DNA of 33,846 bases, from NCBI GenBank assembly GCA_017883065.1, contig JADGOG010000015.1, positions 1-33,846 on the forward strand, written 5' to 3'. The notes beneath the pieces were generated by a model. That model was not told the origin of the DNA. It saw nothing but the letters and a program-made list of their open reading frames with translations, and did no database searches. Shown piece by piece: positions 14,229-22,609 of this stretch. How positions within the stretch are numbered: position 1 is the first letter of the stretch; each line of letters opens with the position of its first letter. The position numbers were made by a program, and so were the translations under genes. Source of the stretch: Acidimicrobiales bacterium (GTDB lineage Bacteria > Actinomycetota > Acidimicrobiia > Acidimicrobiales > RAAP-2).

Positions 14229-15026
14229 GTGGGAGCGCTTGAGGGCAAGGTGGCCGTGGTCACCGGGGGCGGTTCGGGCATCGGCCTGGCCACCGCCACC
14301 CGACTGGCCGATGCCGGTGCATCGGTTGCCTTGGTCGATCTCGACGGAGATGCGGCCCAGCGGGTGGCCGCCGATCTGGACGGGATCGCCCTCCAGGCCG
14401 ACGTGGGCCGATCGTCCGCGTGGCCGGGCATCGTCGACGCGGTGACCGCCCGGTTCGGCGGCATCGATCTCGCCCACCTCAACGCCGGGGTGATGACCGG
14501 CGAGGCTGATATCACCGGGGTCACCGACGACATCTACCGGCGGACGGTCGGGGTCAACATCGACGGTGTGTTCTTCGGTGTACGGGCCCTGGCGCCGGCC
14601 ATGACGGCACGGGGCGGCGGTGCCATCGTGGCCACCGCCTCACTGGCCGGGCTCATCGGCTTCTCCCCGGACCCGGTCTACTGCATGACCAAGCACGCGG
14701 TGGTCGGCCTGGTCCGCTCGCTCAGCCCGCAGCTGGCCGAACGCCACATCACCATCAACTGCGTCTGCCCGAGCATCGTGGACACCCCGCTCATCGACGA
14801 CCTGCGCGAGGTGCTCGAGGGGAGTGGGTTCCCGCTCATCGACGTGTCCGCCGTGTCCGGGGCGGTGGTGGACCTCCTCGTCGGCGACGAGACCGGTCAG
14901 GCCATGGTCATCCAGGCCGGCAGGGAGGCGATCGCCTTCCGGTTCGCCCGGCCTCCGGGTCCCCGTACCGGTGGGACGGTCGGCCAGATGCCGCCGCCCG
15001 GGATGGCTGCACACGACCAGGGTTGA
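14229..15026 (+). CDS. Short-chain dehydrogenase/reductase
   Basis: A 265-residue classical SDR. The cofactor motif TGGGSGIG is at residues 12-19, Asp37-Leu-Asp favours NAD(H), NAG is at residues 85-87, and the catalytic residues are Ser138, Tyr151 and Lys155 (YCMTK). The C-terminal tail (PPGPRTGGTVGQMPPPG) is proline/glycine-rich and extends past the usual fold. A -10-like TAGTGT lies at 14185-14190. The GTG at 14229 is chosen because it directly precedes the family-typical LEGKVAVVTGG; the nearest AGGAGA is 13 bases away, a weak fit. The substrate is unknown and it stands alone between the Lgt-like and NlpC/P60 genes. Confidence 0.85.
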   Translation: MGALEGKVAVVTGGGSGIGLATATRLADAGASVALVDLDGDAAQRVAADLDGIALQADVGRSSAWPGIVDAVTARFGGIDLAHLNAGVMTGEADITGVTDDIYRRTVGVNIDGVFFGVRALAPAMTARGGGAIVATASLAGLIGFSPDPVYCMTKHAVVGLVRSLSPQLAERHITINCVCPSIVDTPLIDDLREVLEGSGFPLIDVSAVSGAVVDLLVGDETGQAMVIQAGREAIAFRFARPPGPRTGGTVGQMPPPGMAAHDQG

Positions 15027-15097
15027 GGGTGGACGACCAGGCGGTGCTCCGCTGACAGTCAGCGGGAGGCAGGAGCGTTCGACAGGGGAGTGGCGGG

Positions 15098-16315
15098 TCA
15101 GCCGACCCGGCCGACCCCGACGAAGCCGTAGTTGGTACGCACGCCGGTGATGTGCACGAAGGAGCCCGTCTGCGGGGCCTCGATCATCTCGCCGCCGCCG
15201 ACGTACATGGCCACGTGGTCAGAGCCGCCCGGTCCGTAGAAGAGCAGGTCGCCCGGGGCGATGTCGGCCAGCGAGATGTGGGTGGTGGCCGCGTACTGTG
15301 CCCCCGAGGTCCGGGGGATCGAAATGCCCGCCCGGGCGTAGGACCACTGGGTCAGTCCTGAGCAGTCGAAGCCACTGCCGGGGGACTCGCCGCCCCACAC
15401 GTACGGGACGCCGATCTGGCTCTTCGCGGCCTCGATGGCACCGGCTGCGCCCGAGGGCACCGGGGGAGGGTTGGACGCCGCCGTCACGGTGGCGGTGGCA
15501 CTCCCGCCGCCCGAGTTGGCTCCGTTGGACGCGCCCGACGAGGACTGGCTGGCGGCCTGCGACTTCTGTGCGGCGGCCACCCTCTGGTTGAACGCTGCCG
15601 CCGCGGCGGCCTTGGCCGCGGCCTCCTGAGCTTGTTGCTGCTGGGCGACCAGGGTCTGGATGCTGGCGTTCACGCTGGTGAGTGTCTGCCGGTCCTGGGC
15701 CACCAGGGCGTTGGCCTGGGACTGGGCCGTGCTGAGGCTGTCCTTGGTGGACTGGGCCTGGGTCTGTTGCTGCTTCAGGACGCCCTGGGTCGCCTGGAGC
15801 TGCGTCTGAGCGGTGTGGAGGCGGTCGATGGTGGTGGTCACGTTGCCGGTGGCGATGGATGAGTACTCCGAGCGCACGTCACTGGTGTTGGGGTTGCCCG
15901 AGAACATCTGGGTGATCTGGTTGCTGGTACCGCTGCTGGTGTAGTCGCTGATGGCCTGGGTGCGGAGCTGGCTCTGGTCCTTGGCCACCTCGGTCTGGTC
16001 CTTGGCCACCTGGGCCTGGTTGGCGGCGATCTGGCTGTCGAGCTGGGAGAGCCGGTAGTCGGCGGCCTGTACCTGGCCGGTCAGTGCCTGGATCTGGCCC
16101 TGGGTGGCCTGGATCTTGGCCGTGATGGCCGCGGCCTGTGCCTTCTCCGTGGTGATCTGGTCGGCAGAGGCCGGGCGCGTCGAAGAAAAGAGGGCGCCGG
16201 TGAGGCCCAGGGTGGTCATCAACGCGACCACAGGAATAGCCCTTCTACGGGCCTTCTTTCCGATTCGGGCAGGGGCACACGGCTCTGACGTCGAGTACTG
16301 CTCGGCGTGAGTCAT
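15098..16315 (-). CDS. Secreted NlpC/P60 peptidoglycan endopeptidase with coiled-coil N-terminal domain
   Basis: A 405-residue cell-wall hydrolase of the RipA/PcsB type. An N-terminal lysine/arginine stretch (GKKARRR) and hydrophobic segment (PVVALMTTLGLTGALF) ending PASADQ form the signal peptide. Residues ~45-235 are heptad-rich coiled coil (for example QVAKDQTEVAKDQSQLR). An alanine/serine-rich linker leads to the NlpC/P60 domain, with catalytic Cys318 in FDCSGL and His367 in DHVAMYVGGG. It should cleave peptide stems during cell separation or growth, with the coiled coil controlling access. The ATG at 16315 is favoured over an upstream in-frame codon at 16360 because the promoter lies between them. 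Confidence 0.88.
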   Translation of the reverse strand: MTHAEQYSTSEPCAPARIGKKARRRAIPVVALMTTLGLTGALFSSTRPASADQITTEKAQAAAITAKIQATQGQIQALTGQVQAADYRLSQLDSQIAANQAQVAKDQTEVAKDQSQLRTQAISDYTSSGTSNQITQMFSGNPNTSDVRSEYSSIATGNVTTTIDRLHTAQTQLQATQGVLKQQQTQAQSTKDSLSTAQSQANALVAQDRQTLTSVNASIQTLVAQQQQAQEAAAKAAAAAAFNQRVAAAQKSQAASQSSSGASNGANSGGGSATATVTAASNPPPVPSGAAGAIEAAKSQIGVPYVWGGESPGSGFDCSGLTQWSYARAGISIPRTSGAQYAATTHISLADIAPGDLLFYGPGGSDHVAMYVGGGEMIEAPQTGSFVHITGVRTNYGFVGVGRVG

Positions 16316-16325
16316 ATCGCCCCAC

Positions 16326-16354
16326 TGTCTAGTCCACTGAGCCACCATCCACAA
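16326..16354 (-). promoter_or_regulatory. Predicted promoter of the NlpC/P60 gene
   Basis: On the minus strand, TTGTGG (16354-16349) and TAGACA (16331-16326) are separated by 17 nt, ten bases before the ATG at 16315. The leader would be only a few bases. The rest of the 205-bp divergent gap holds the DLH -10 element and nothing else recognised. Confidence 0.5.
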
Positions 16355-16506
16355 GGACACCCCGCACGAATGACCCTCTGAGCTGCATGTTTACCGGAAG
16401 ATTGCGTTCGGCGAGCACCGCCATTGTGGTGGCAACACCTGGTGTGGGCGGCCCCCGATTGCCGTCCCTGCGACGCCCGGCAATTCGCCAGCATCGGCGC
16501 CTGCGG

Positions 16507-16512
16507 TAGGGT
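16507..16512 (+). promoter_or_regulatory. -10 element of the dienelactone hydrolase gene
   Basis: TAGGGT ends eight bases before the ATG at 16521, consistent with a leaderless or near-leaderless transcript. No Shine-Dalgarno sequence precedes the ATG. Confidence 0.45.
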
Positions 16513-16520
16513 CGCAATCC

Positions 16521-17213
16521 ATGGGTGAGATCATCGAATTTCCGAGCAATGGAACCACCGGCCAAGGGTATATCGCCGAGCCGTCCGGCGGACCCGCGGG
16601 GACCAGCGGCATCATCGTCCTGCAGGAGTGGTGGGGCCTGGTCGACCAGATCAAGCGGACCTGCGACCGGTTCGCCGAAGCCGGCTTCACCGCGCTCGCC
16701 CCCGACCTCTACCACGGGACCACGGTGCCTCTGACCGAGCCGGACGAGGCGGGAAAGCAGATGATGGCCCTCGAGATGGGCAAGGCGGCCAAGGACCTGA
16801 GCGGCGCCGTCGACGAACTGACGGGTCGCACCGGACGCCCCCACGTCGGCGTCATCGGGTTCTGCATGGGCGGCGGCCTGGCGCTGGTGCTCGGCACCCA
16901 GCGGCCCGACGCGGTCAAGGCGGTCGTCCCCGCCTACGGCCTCATCCCGTGGCCGGACGTCCAGCCCGACTTCTCGGCCATGGACGCCGCCGTCCAGATC
17001 CACGCGGCACAACAGGACGACTACTTCACCCCGGAGGCGGCCGGGGACATGGTGTCCCGGCTGCAGGGCCTGGGCATCGACGTGTCCCTCCACTCCTATG
17101 CCGGAGCCGGCCACGCCTTCTTCAACGAGGACCGGCCCGAGGCGTACCACGAGGAGTCGGCCGAACTGCTGTGGGACCGGACTGTCGCCTTCTTCCGCCA
17201 GACGTTGGGCTGA
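16521..17213 (+). CDS. Dienelactone hydrolase family protein
   Basis: A 230-residue alpha/beta hydrolase of the dienelactone hydrolase family, which opens carboxymethylenebutenolide lactones in chloroaromatic breakdown or hydrolyses related esters. The nucleophile Cys115 is in GFCMGGG, Glu36 in LQEWWGL matches the glutamate that activates it, Asp166 or Asp167 follows in HAAQQDDYF, and His198 is in AGAGHAFFN. All catalytic positions are kept. It heads a same-strand run with the DUF885 gene (6-bp gap) and TetR gene (4-bp overlap). The true substrate is unknown. Confidence 0.9.
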   Translation: MGEIIEFPSNGTTGQGYIAEPSGGPAGTSGIIVLQEWWGLVDQIKRTCDRFAEAGFTALAPDLYHGTTVPLTEPDEAGKQMMALEMGKAAKDLSGAVDELTGRTGRPHVGVIGFCMGGGLALVLGTQRPDAVKAVVPAYGLIPWPDVQPDFSAMDAAVQIHAAQQDDYFTPEAAGDMVSRLQGLGIDVSLHSYAGAGHAFFNEDRPEAYHEESAELLWDRTVAFFRQTLG

Positions 17214-17219
17214 GCCCCG

Positions 17220-18467
17220 ATGGCCGAGCCCGGTCTGGTCGAGGAGTACCTGACGCTCGGCCTCCGGCTGGGCCGCCACATCGACGGGATGGTGGACGCC
17301 TACTACGGCCCGGCCGGGCGTGCGGCATCGGTGGAGGCCGAGCCCCTGGTCGCCCCCGATCGCCTGGTGGCGGACTCCCGCTCACTGCTGGCGTCGATCG
17401 ACGCAGGTTCGCCGCTCGAGACCGCCCATCCGTCTGGCGGTGGGCCCGAGGACGGGGCGGCCCCCTCCCGGAGACACTGGTTGCGGGCCCAGGTGGTCGG
17501 CCTGCTGACCACGGCCCGCAAGCTGGCCGGGGAGCAGATCGGCTACGCCGACGAGGTCGAGGCCTGCTACGGGGTTCGCCCGACCCGGGTGGACGAGGAG
17601 GTCCTGGTGGCCGCCCACCGACGGCTGGAGGAAGTGCTCCCTGGCTCGGACCCGCTGGCCGAACGCCTGGTGGCGTGGCGGGAGTCCCATGCGGTCCCGG
17701 TGGACAAGCTCCGTCCGGCCATCGACTCGTTGGCCGAGGACCTGCGCCATCGGACCAAGACCCTCTTCGGACTCCCCGACGGGGAGCACGTCGAGTTCGA
17801 TCTGGTCACCGGCCAGCCCTGGTCGGGCTTCAACTACTACCTCGGTGACCTGCACAGCCGGGTGGCGGTCAACACCGACCTGCCCGTGCTCTCCACCTCC
17901 CTGGCCCACCTGGTGGCCCACGAGTCCTACCCGGGCCATCACACCGAGCACACCCGCAAGGAGGTGGGGCTGGTCCGACGCCGACACTGGTGGGAGGAGT
18001 CCATCTTCCTGGTGGGGACCCCGCAGTGCCTCCTGGCCGAGGGTCTGGCCGACCTGGGTCTCGAGGTGGCCATGGGCCGTCGTCCCGAGCTGATCGTGGC
18101 CGAGCACCTCCGCCCGCTGGGGATCCGTTACGACGCCGAGGTGGTGGCCGAGGTGTCCGAGGCGAGCGAGGCCCTCGGCGCGGTCCGCCAGAACGCCGCC
18201 TTCCGGCTGCACGAAGACCGGGCCGACGTGGACATCGTGACCGCAGAGGTGGCTCGGTGGGGCCTCCTGTCGAGCGACCGGGCGGCCAAGGCGGTCGAGT
18301 TCCTCACCCACCCGACCTGGCGGGCCTACCTGACCTGTTACGTCGAGGGCCTGCCCCTGTGCCGCGCCTTCGTCGACGGCGACCCGCTCCGGTTCGACCG
18401 GCTGCTGGCCGAGCAGCTGACCCCTGACGTGCTGTCCGAGCAGATCCGGGTGGACGCCGCCTCATGA
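17220..18467 (+). CDS. DUF885-type putative metallopeptidase
   Basis: A 415-residue protein with the DUF885-type motif His234-Glu-Ser-Tyr-Pro-Gly-His-His241, followed about 35 residues later by LLAEGLADLGLEVA. The arrangement HExxPGHH resembles a zinc-binding motif and the family is considered peptidase-like, though activity is rarely shown. The N-terminal half is helical and rich in arginine, leucine and glutamate (HRRLEEVLPGSDPLAERLVAWRE). No signal peptide is seen, so it is cytoplasmic. It begins seven bases after the hydrolase stop and overlaps the TetR gene by ATGA. The product may be a housekeeping peptidase or a partner in the pathway controlled by that TetR protein. Confidence 0.7.
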   Translation: MAEPGLVEEYLTLGLRLGRHIDGMVDAYYGPAGRAASVEAEPLVAPDRLVADSRSLLASIDAGSPLETAHPSGGGPEDGAAPSRRHWLRAQVVGLLTTARKLAGEQIGYADEVEACYGVRPTRVDEEVLVAAHRRLEEVLPGSDPLAERLVAWRESHAVPVDKLRPAIDSLAEDLRHRTKTLFGLPDGEHVEFDLVTGQPWSGFNYYLGDLHSRVAVNTDLPVLSTSLAHLVAHESYPGHHTEHTRKEVGLVRRRHWWEESIFLVGTPQCLLAEGLADLGLEVAMGRRPELIVAEHLRPLGIRYDAEVVAEVSEASEALGAVRQNAAFRLHEDRADVDIVTAEVARWGLLSSDRAAKAVEFLTHPTWRAYLTCYVEGLPLCRAFVDGDPLRFDRLLAEQLTPDVLSEQIRVDAAS

Positions 18468-19078
18468 CGGCGCCCGGCCGACCGTCGCCGGTCGATGACG
18501 GGAAGGCCATCCTCGACGCTGCGGCCTCGTGCTACCTGAGGCTCGGTGTGGGCAAGACGACGGCCGCGGACATCGCCCGGGAAGTGGGGATCTCCAGGGC
18601 CACCCTCTACCGTCGCCACGGCAGTCACGAGGCGATCTTCCTCGCCGTGCTGACCCGCGAGTCCGAGGAGATGGCCGCGGCCGCCCGGATGCACCTCGCC
18701 GACGTGTCCGACCCGTCGGCGAGGATCCTCGAAGGGATGCTCTTCGCCATCGGGGAGATCCAGAGGCGTCCGGTCCATGCCGCCGTCTTCGGCGGGGAAT
18801 CGGCGGCGTGGGCGGCCACCCAGGCCATCCGCGAGGAGGCACTCCGCCGGATCGGCGACGCCGGCGTGCGCCCCTTGCTGGCTCCGGCACTGGCCGACGG
18901 CACGCTCACCGAGGAGGCGATGGCCGACCTGTCCGACTGGATCATGCGGATCCTCATCTCGTTCGCCGCCGTCCCCGGTGAGGGCGGACGGCACCCCGAC
19001 GAGATCCGCCGGCAGCTGTCCACCTGGTTCCTGCCCGCCTTCGACCATCTGGTGACCGACTCCTCCCTCTCCCCCTGA
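18464..19078 (+). CDS. TetR/AcrR-family transcriptional regulator
   Basis: A 204-residue repressor-type protein. Residues ~14-60 form the helix-turn-helix: ILDAAASCYLRLGVGKTTAA then DIAREVGISRATLYRRHGS, with the typical YRRHGSHEAIF run. The C-terminal ligand-binding domain is alanine/leucine-rich and is not assignable to a ligand. The ATG overlaps the DUF885 stop (ATGA), so it is made with the hydrolase/DUF885 proteins. An inverted repeat, TGAGAC-N14-GTCTCA, begins 16 bp after its stop, in front of the MDR/sulfotransferase pair, and is a good candidate for its operator. Two related sites lie at 26.6 kb. Confidence 0.9.
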   Translation: MTAPGRPSPVDDGKAILDAAASCYLRLGVGKTTAADIAREVGISRATLYRRHGSHEAIFLAVLTRESEEMAAAARMHLADVSDPSARILEGMLFAIGEIQRRPVHAAVFGGESAAWAATQAIREEALRRIGDAGVRPLLAPALADGTLTEEAMADLSDWIMRILISFAAVPGEGGRHPDEIRRQLSTWFLPAFDHLVTDSSLSP

Positions 19079-19093
19079 GGCGCGCCGCCGTCC

Positions 19094-19119
19094 TGAGACA
19101 CTATGGTGATGGCGTCTCA
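19094..19119. promoter_or_regulatory. Inverted repeat TGAGAC-N14-GTCTCA, candidate TetR operator (site 1)
   Basis: Perfect 6-bp arms at 19094-19099 and 19114-19119 are separated by 14 nt and flanked by C on both sides. The spacer holds TATGGT, a possible -10 element for the downstream dehydrogenase gene (start 19199). The same motif with the same spacing occurs at 26599-26624 (one mismatch) and 26674-26699. Confidence 0.6.
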
Positions 19120-19198
19120 CACCGGCCTGCCGGGGGCGTGGCCACGAGGTCCCGGCTCGCACGGCACCAGGGGTGAGCCGACGATCGGGGGAGTGCAC

Positions 19199-20260
19199 AT
19201 GACGCGGATGCAGGCCTTGGTGGTGACCAGCCACGGCTCGCCGGGCGAGGTGCTGGCCGTGCGGGAGATCGACCGTCCCGAGCCGGGCCCCGGCGAGGTG
19301 CGGGTCAGGGTCGGTGCCGCTTCCCTCAACTTCAACGACATCGACCGATGCCGGGGGAAGCTGGTCTCGGTCCCCACCCCACCACCGTTCACCCTGGGCA
19401 TGGACGTGTGCGGTGTGGTCGACGCGGTGGGCGAAGGGGCCGAAGCCTGGTTGGGCGAGCGGGTGGTGGCCATCACCGCCAACGCGCTGGGAGGGATCGC
19501 CGAGTACGCCGTCGCCCCCAGCGTCTCCGTCTTCCACGCTCCCGAGCAGTTCGACGATGCCGAGGCCGCCGCCTTCCTGTTGACGTTCCACACGTCGCAC
19601 CTGGCGCTGTTCCGAAGGGGGCGTCTCGGAGCAGGCGACACCCTGGTGGTGCACTCGGCGGCCAGCGGGCTCGGGACCGCCGGCATCCAGCTGGGCAAGG
19701 CGGCCGGCGCCCGGGTCATCGCCGTGGTCGGAGGTCCGGACAAGGCAGCACTCTGCCGGTCGCTCGGTGCCGACCTGGTCATCGACCACACCACCGAGGA
19801 CTTCGTCGAGGCCGTCCTGGTCGCCACGGACGACGTCGGTGCCGATGTCGTCTTCGACCTGGCCGGTGGCGACTTCGTCGAACGCTCGTGGCGGTGCACC
19901 GCTCGCGGCGGCCGCTACCTGGCCGTCGGGTTCGCCGACGACGACGACAACGGCATGACCGGCCGGCCCCTGCGCATGGCCTGCATCGGCAACATCGACA
20001 TCGTGGGGGTGATGCTGGCCTGGGTGGACGCCGTCGACCCGGGGATGCGCCGGTTCGGGTTCAACCCGTTCGGGAGGGACGTGGCCGACGAGGTCCACGC
20101 CGAGCTCCTCCAGCTGGCCGCGGCCGGCCGGATCCGTCCGGTGGTGGGCCGCAGGGTGGAGATGGCCGACGCCGGGGCGGCACTCGACGAGCACGAAGCC
20201 CGACGCTCGCAGGGTCGCACCGTGGTCGAGGTGGCGTCCGGTGCCGGGTCGAGCCGGTGA
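19199..20260 (+). CDS. Zinc-independent MDR oxidoreductase (NADPH:quinone oxidoreductase-like)
   Basis: A 353-residue medium-chain dehydrogenase/reductase. The N-terminal GroES-like domain includes PGPGEVRVRVGAASLNFNDI and LGMDVCGVVDAVGEGA, and the Rossmann domain contains HSAASGLGTAGIQLGKAAGARV. The catalytic-zinc ligands and the structural-zinc cysteine lobe of alcohol dehydrogenases are absent, which fits the quinone/enoyl reductase branch. The ATG at 19199 has GGGGGAG five bases upstream; the longer frame from 19103 starts inside the inverted-repeat operator region and is rejected. The stop overlaps the sulfotransferase start (GTGA). The preceding operator and TetR gene suggest ligand-induced expression. 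Confidence 0.88.
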   Translation: MTRMQALVVTSHGSPGEVLAVREIDRPEPGPGEVRVRVGAASLNFNDIDRCRGKLVSVPTPPPFTLGMDVCGVVDAVGEGAEAWLGERVVAITANALGGIAEYAVAPSVSVFHAPEQFDDAEAAAFLLTFHTSHLALFRRGRLGAGDTLVVHSAASGLGTAGIQLGKAAGARVIAVVGGPDKAALCRSLGADLVIDHTTEDFVEAVLVATDDVGADVVFDLAGGDFVERSWRCTARGGRYLAVGFADDDDNGMTGRPLRMACIGNIDIVGVMLAWVDAVDPGMRRFGFNPFGRDVADEVHAELLQLAAAGRIRPVVGRRVEMADAGAALDEHEARRSQGRTVVEVASGAGSSR

Positions 20261-21522
20261 CGCAGGTCGAGTTCACCTGGCGCGACTCCGAGCTGACGAG
20301 CCCGCCCCTGCGCGTCCTGAACGGGGTCGGCGCCCAACTGGCCCGGTTCGGCCTCGACCGCCCCTCCCTGTCGCCGGACTCGGTGGTGGCCGCTGCGGTC
20401 AAGGCAGCCGGCTCCGACGACCTGGGCAGCGACTCGTATCGCGACCCCCTCGAGATCTTCCTCGAAGCATGTCGCACCGAGGCCGAACTGACCACCTTCG
20501 GGCGGATCCTCATCACCAAGATGCTGGCCGCCGCCCTGGCCAACCGCATCGAGCTCCACCGTTGGTCGCTCGACCACCCGGCGGTGGCAGACGAGTGCAT
20601 CGACAGCCCGTGGGTCATCGTCGGTCTTCCCCGCACCGGCACCAGCGTGCTGTCCATGCTGCTGGGACTCGATCCGGTAGCCCGCCCGCTCCGCCAGTGG
20701 GAGGCGGCCCACCTGATCCCTCCGGCCTCACTCGAGGAGGCCGACGCCGATCCCCGCATCGCCCAGACCACCAAGGAGCTCGACGGGCTGATGAAGCTGA
20801 ATCCGCCGCTGCGGGCGATGCATCCCTTCGGGGCGACCCTGGCGCAGGAGTGCGTCTCGCTCTTCATGTACGACGTGCGCACCCTGGCCCTCGAGACCCA
20901 GGCCCACGTGCCCACCTACGCCCGGTGGTTGGAGCAGGCCGACATGACCTCGGCCTACGCCCAGCACCGCCTGGCTCTCCAGGCGCTGCAGTCCCGTCAG
21001 CCCACCGAGCGGTGGATCCTCAAGACTCCCAACCACCTGTGGCACCTGGAGGCGCTGCACGCCGCCTATCCCGGCGCCCGGGTCATCTGGACCCATCGCG
21101 ACCCGGGTCCGGTGGTGACCTCGCTGGCCAGCCTGGCCAACGCCGGCCAGCGACCGCTCACCAAACGGTCGGACCCGACACCCACGGCCGAGGAGTGGAA
21201 GCGCAAGTGCGCCTTCGCCCTCGGTTCGGCCATGGCCTTCGACACCACGTCGGGCGACGGCTGGTGCCAGCACCTCCACTACGACGCCCTGGTGAGCGAC
21301 CCGATCGGGACGGTCCGGGCTCTGTACGCCAGCTTCGGTGACGAGGTGTCCGACCTGCACGAGCGCCGGATGCGTGTCTTCCTCGACCAGCGCCCGAAGG
21401 ACGCCTTCGGCGCCCACCGCTACGACCCTGCCGATTTCGGGTGGACGTACGCCGGCCTGGCCGACGAGTTCAGTGACTACACCGGGCGCTACGGGGTGGG
21501 AACCGAGCACCGCCCGGCCTGA
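20257..21522 (+). CDS. Sulfotransferase family protein
   Basis: A 421-residue PAPS-dependent sulfotransferase-type protein. The 5'-phosphosulfate loop VGLPRTGTSVLSMLLGLD begins near residue 121, and the 3'-phosphate motif RVIWTHRDPGPVVTSLASL lies near residues 274-292. Such Sulfotransfer_3-type proteins are numerous in mycobacteria and Acidimicrobiia, where they modify lipids or small molecules, but the acceptor here is unknown. The N-terminal ~110 residues are a helical cap (LEIFLEACRTEAELTTFGRI). The GTG start overlaps the stop of the MDR gene, so the two are translated together and may act in one modification pathway. Confidence 0.82.
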   Translation: MTQVEFTWRDSELTSPPLRVLNGVGAQLARFGLDRPSLSPDSVVAAAVKAAGSDDLGSDSYRDPLEIFLEACRTEAELTTFGRILITKMLAAALANRIELHRWSLDHPAVADECIDSPWVIVGLPRTGTSVLSMLLGLDPVARPLRQWEAAHLIPPASLEEADADPRIAQTTKELDGLMKLNPPLRAMHPFGATLAQECVSLFMYDVRTLALETQAHVPTYARWLEQADMTSAYAQHRLALQALQSRQPTERWILKTPNHLWHLEALHAAYPGARVIWTHRDPGPVVTSLASLANAGQRPLTKRSDPTPTAEEWKRKCAFALGSAMAFDTTSGDGWCQHLHYDALVSDPIGTVRALYASFGDEVSDLHERRMRVFLDQRPKDAFGAHRYDPADFGWTYAGLADEFSDYTGRYGVGTEHRPA

Positions 21523-21565
21523 CCGGCCCGCCGTGAGGTATTTGGGGCTCCGCTCGATTGGGCCG

Positions 21566-21571
21566 TACCAT
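21566..21571 (+). promoter_or_regulatory. -10 element of the mcl-like gene, leaderless start
   Basis: TACCAT ends seven bases before the ATG at 21579. This spacing decides between several in-frame candidates (TTG 21558, ATG 21570, ATG 21579, ATG 21618) and favours 21579. No ribosome-binding site is present. Confidence 0.5.
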
Positions 21572-21578
21572 GCAGGGC

Positions 21579-22517
21579 ATGTCTGAACGATCCCGAAACC
21601 TTCCGCGCCGCTCGTGCATGTCCTCGCCGGGCTCCAACGAGCGATTCCTGGCCAAGGCCCCGACCGTGCCGGCCGACATGAGCTTCCTCGACCTCGAGGA
21701 CTCGGTGGCGCCCCTGGAGAAGGAGGCGGCCCGGGCCAAGGTGGCCGACGCCATCAAGAACCTTCCGTGGGACGACCGGGTTCTCTGCGTCCGGATCAAC
21801 GCCTGGGACACCGAGTGGACGTACGGCGACGTGATCGAGGTGGTCTCCACCGCCGGTGAGCGCCTCGATGAGCTCATGCTGCCCAAGGTGCAGACGGCTG
21901 CCGAGGTGATCGCCCTCGACCTGCTGCTCTCCCAGGTGGAGAAGAAGTGCGGCCTGCCGGTGGGGCACATCGGCATCGAGGCCCAGATCGAGACCACCGG
22001 GGGCCTGATCAACGTGGAGGAGATCTGTGCCGCCTCCCCGCGGCTCGAGACGATCATCTTCGGCCCCGCCGACTTCGCCGCGTCGATGGAGATGCCGGTG
22101 CTCACCGGGGGCGTGTCCATCCCCGAGTACCCGGGCGACCACTTCAACTACGTCTTCTCGAAGATCCTCATGGCCGGTCGGGCCAACGGCCTCCAGGTGA
22201 TCGACGGGCCGTTCCTCAAGATCCGCGAGCTGGACAGCCTGCGCGAGTTCTCCCAGCGGACCCGGGTGCTCGGCTACGACGGCAAGTGGGCCCTCACCCC
22301 GGACCAGGTCGGCGTGCTGAACCAGGTGTACTCGCCCACCCAGGAGCAGTTCGACAGGGCCTGGGACATCCTCGACGCCTACCGCAAGGCCACCGAGGAC
22401 GACCGCACCGGAGCGGTCATGTTCGGGGACGAGATGATCGACGAGGCCTCACGCAAGATGGCCACGAAGTTCGTCACCCGTGGCGAGCGCGCCGGCCTGG
22501 CCCGCTCGGAGGGCTGA
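21579..22517 (+). CDS. mcl: HpcH/HpaI (CitE-like) CoA-ester lyase, probable malyl-CoA/beta-methylmalyl-CoA lyase
   Basis: A 312-residue CitE-like TIM-barrel lyase. Recognisable blocks are RRSCMSSPGSNERFLAKA, FLDLEDSVAPLEKEAARAKV, MLPKVQTAAEVIALDLLLSQ, GIEAQIETTGGL with its metal-ligand glutamate, IIFGPADFAASM with its aspartate, and a long C-terminal GDEMIDEASRKMA. This pattern is that of the actinobacterial lyase clustered with crotonyl-CoA carboxylase/reductase, which splits beta-methylmalyl-CoA to glyoxylate and propionyl-CoA in the ethylmalonyl-CoA pathway. Family assignment is firm and the exact substrate is inferred. Probable methylsuccinyl-CoA dehydrogenase and mesaconyl-CoA hydratase genes lie 1-6.5 kb downstream. 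It converges with the MDMPI-family gene. Confidence 0.85.
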   Translation: MSERSRNLPRRSCMSSPGSNERFLAKAPTVPADMSFLDLEDSVAPLEKEAARAKVADAIKNLPWDDRVLCVRINAWDTEWTYGDVIEVVSTAGERLDELMLPKVQTAAEVIALDLLLSQVEKKCGLPVGHIGIEAQIETTGGLINVEEICAASPRLETIIFGPADFAASMEMPVLTGGVSIPEYPGDHFNYVFSKILMAGRANGLQVIDGPFLKIRELDSLREFSQRTRVLGYDGKWALTPDQVGVLNQVYSPTQEQFDRAWDILDAYRKATEDDRTGAVMFGDEMIDEASRKMATKFVTRGERAGLARSEG

Positions 22518-22560
22518 ACCTCCACCGGCCGCCCCTGCCGGGGGTGGGAATCCGGCTCCC

Positions 22561-22575
22561 GGATCCTTCGGGTCC
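22561..22575. terminator. Short hairpin between convergent mcl and MDMPI genes
   Basis: GGATCC, loop TTC, GGGTCC forms a 6-bp stem with one G-T pair. It lies 44 bp after the mcl stop and 35 bp before the end of the opposing gene. It is weak and lacks a T-tract. Confidence 0.3.
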
Positions 22576-22609
22576 CCGCGTCCGGGTACCACGGCGCAGC
22601 AGACGTCGC

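Noticed and set aside
16316-16520. Possible riboswitch upstream of the NlpC/P60 gene (c-di-AMP riboswitches often precede such genes)
   Set aside because: The predicted promoter leaves almost no leader, and none of the conserved ydaO-type sequence blocks could be recognised in the 205-bp gap.
18338-20194. 618-residue minus-strand open frame across the TetR and MDR genes
   Set aside because: It spans two well-supported plus-strand genes and encodes arginine/glycine/histidine-rich sequence typical of GC-rich antisense frames.
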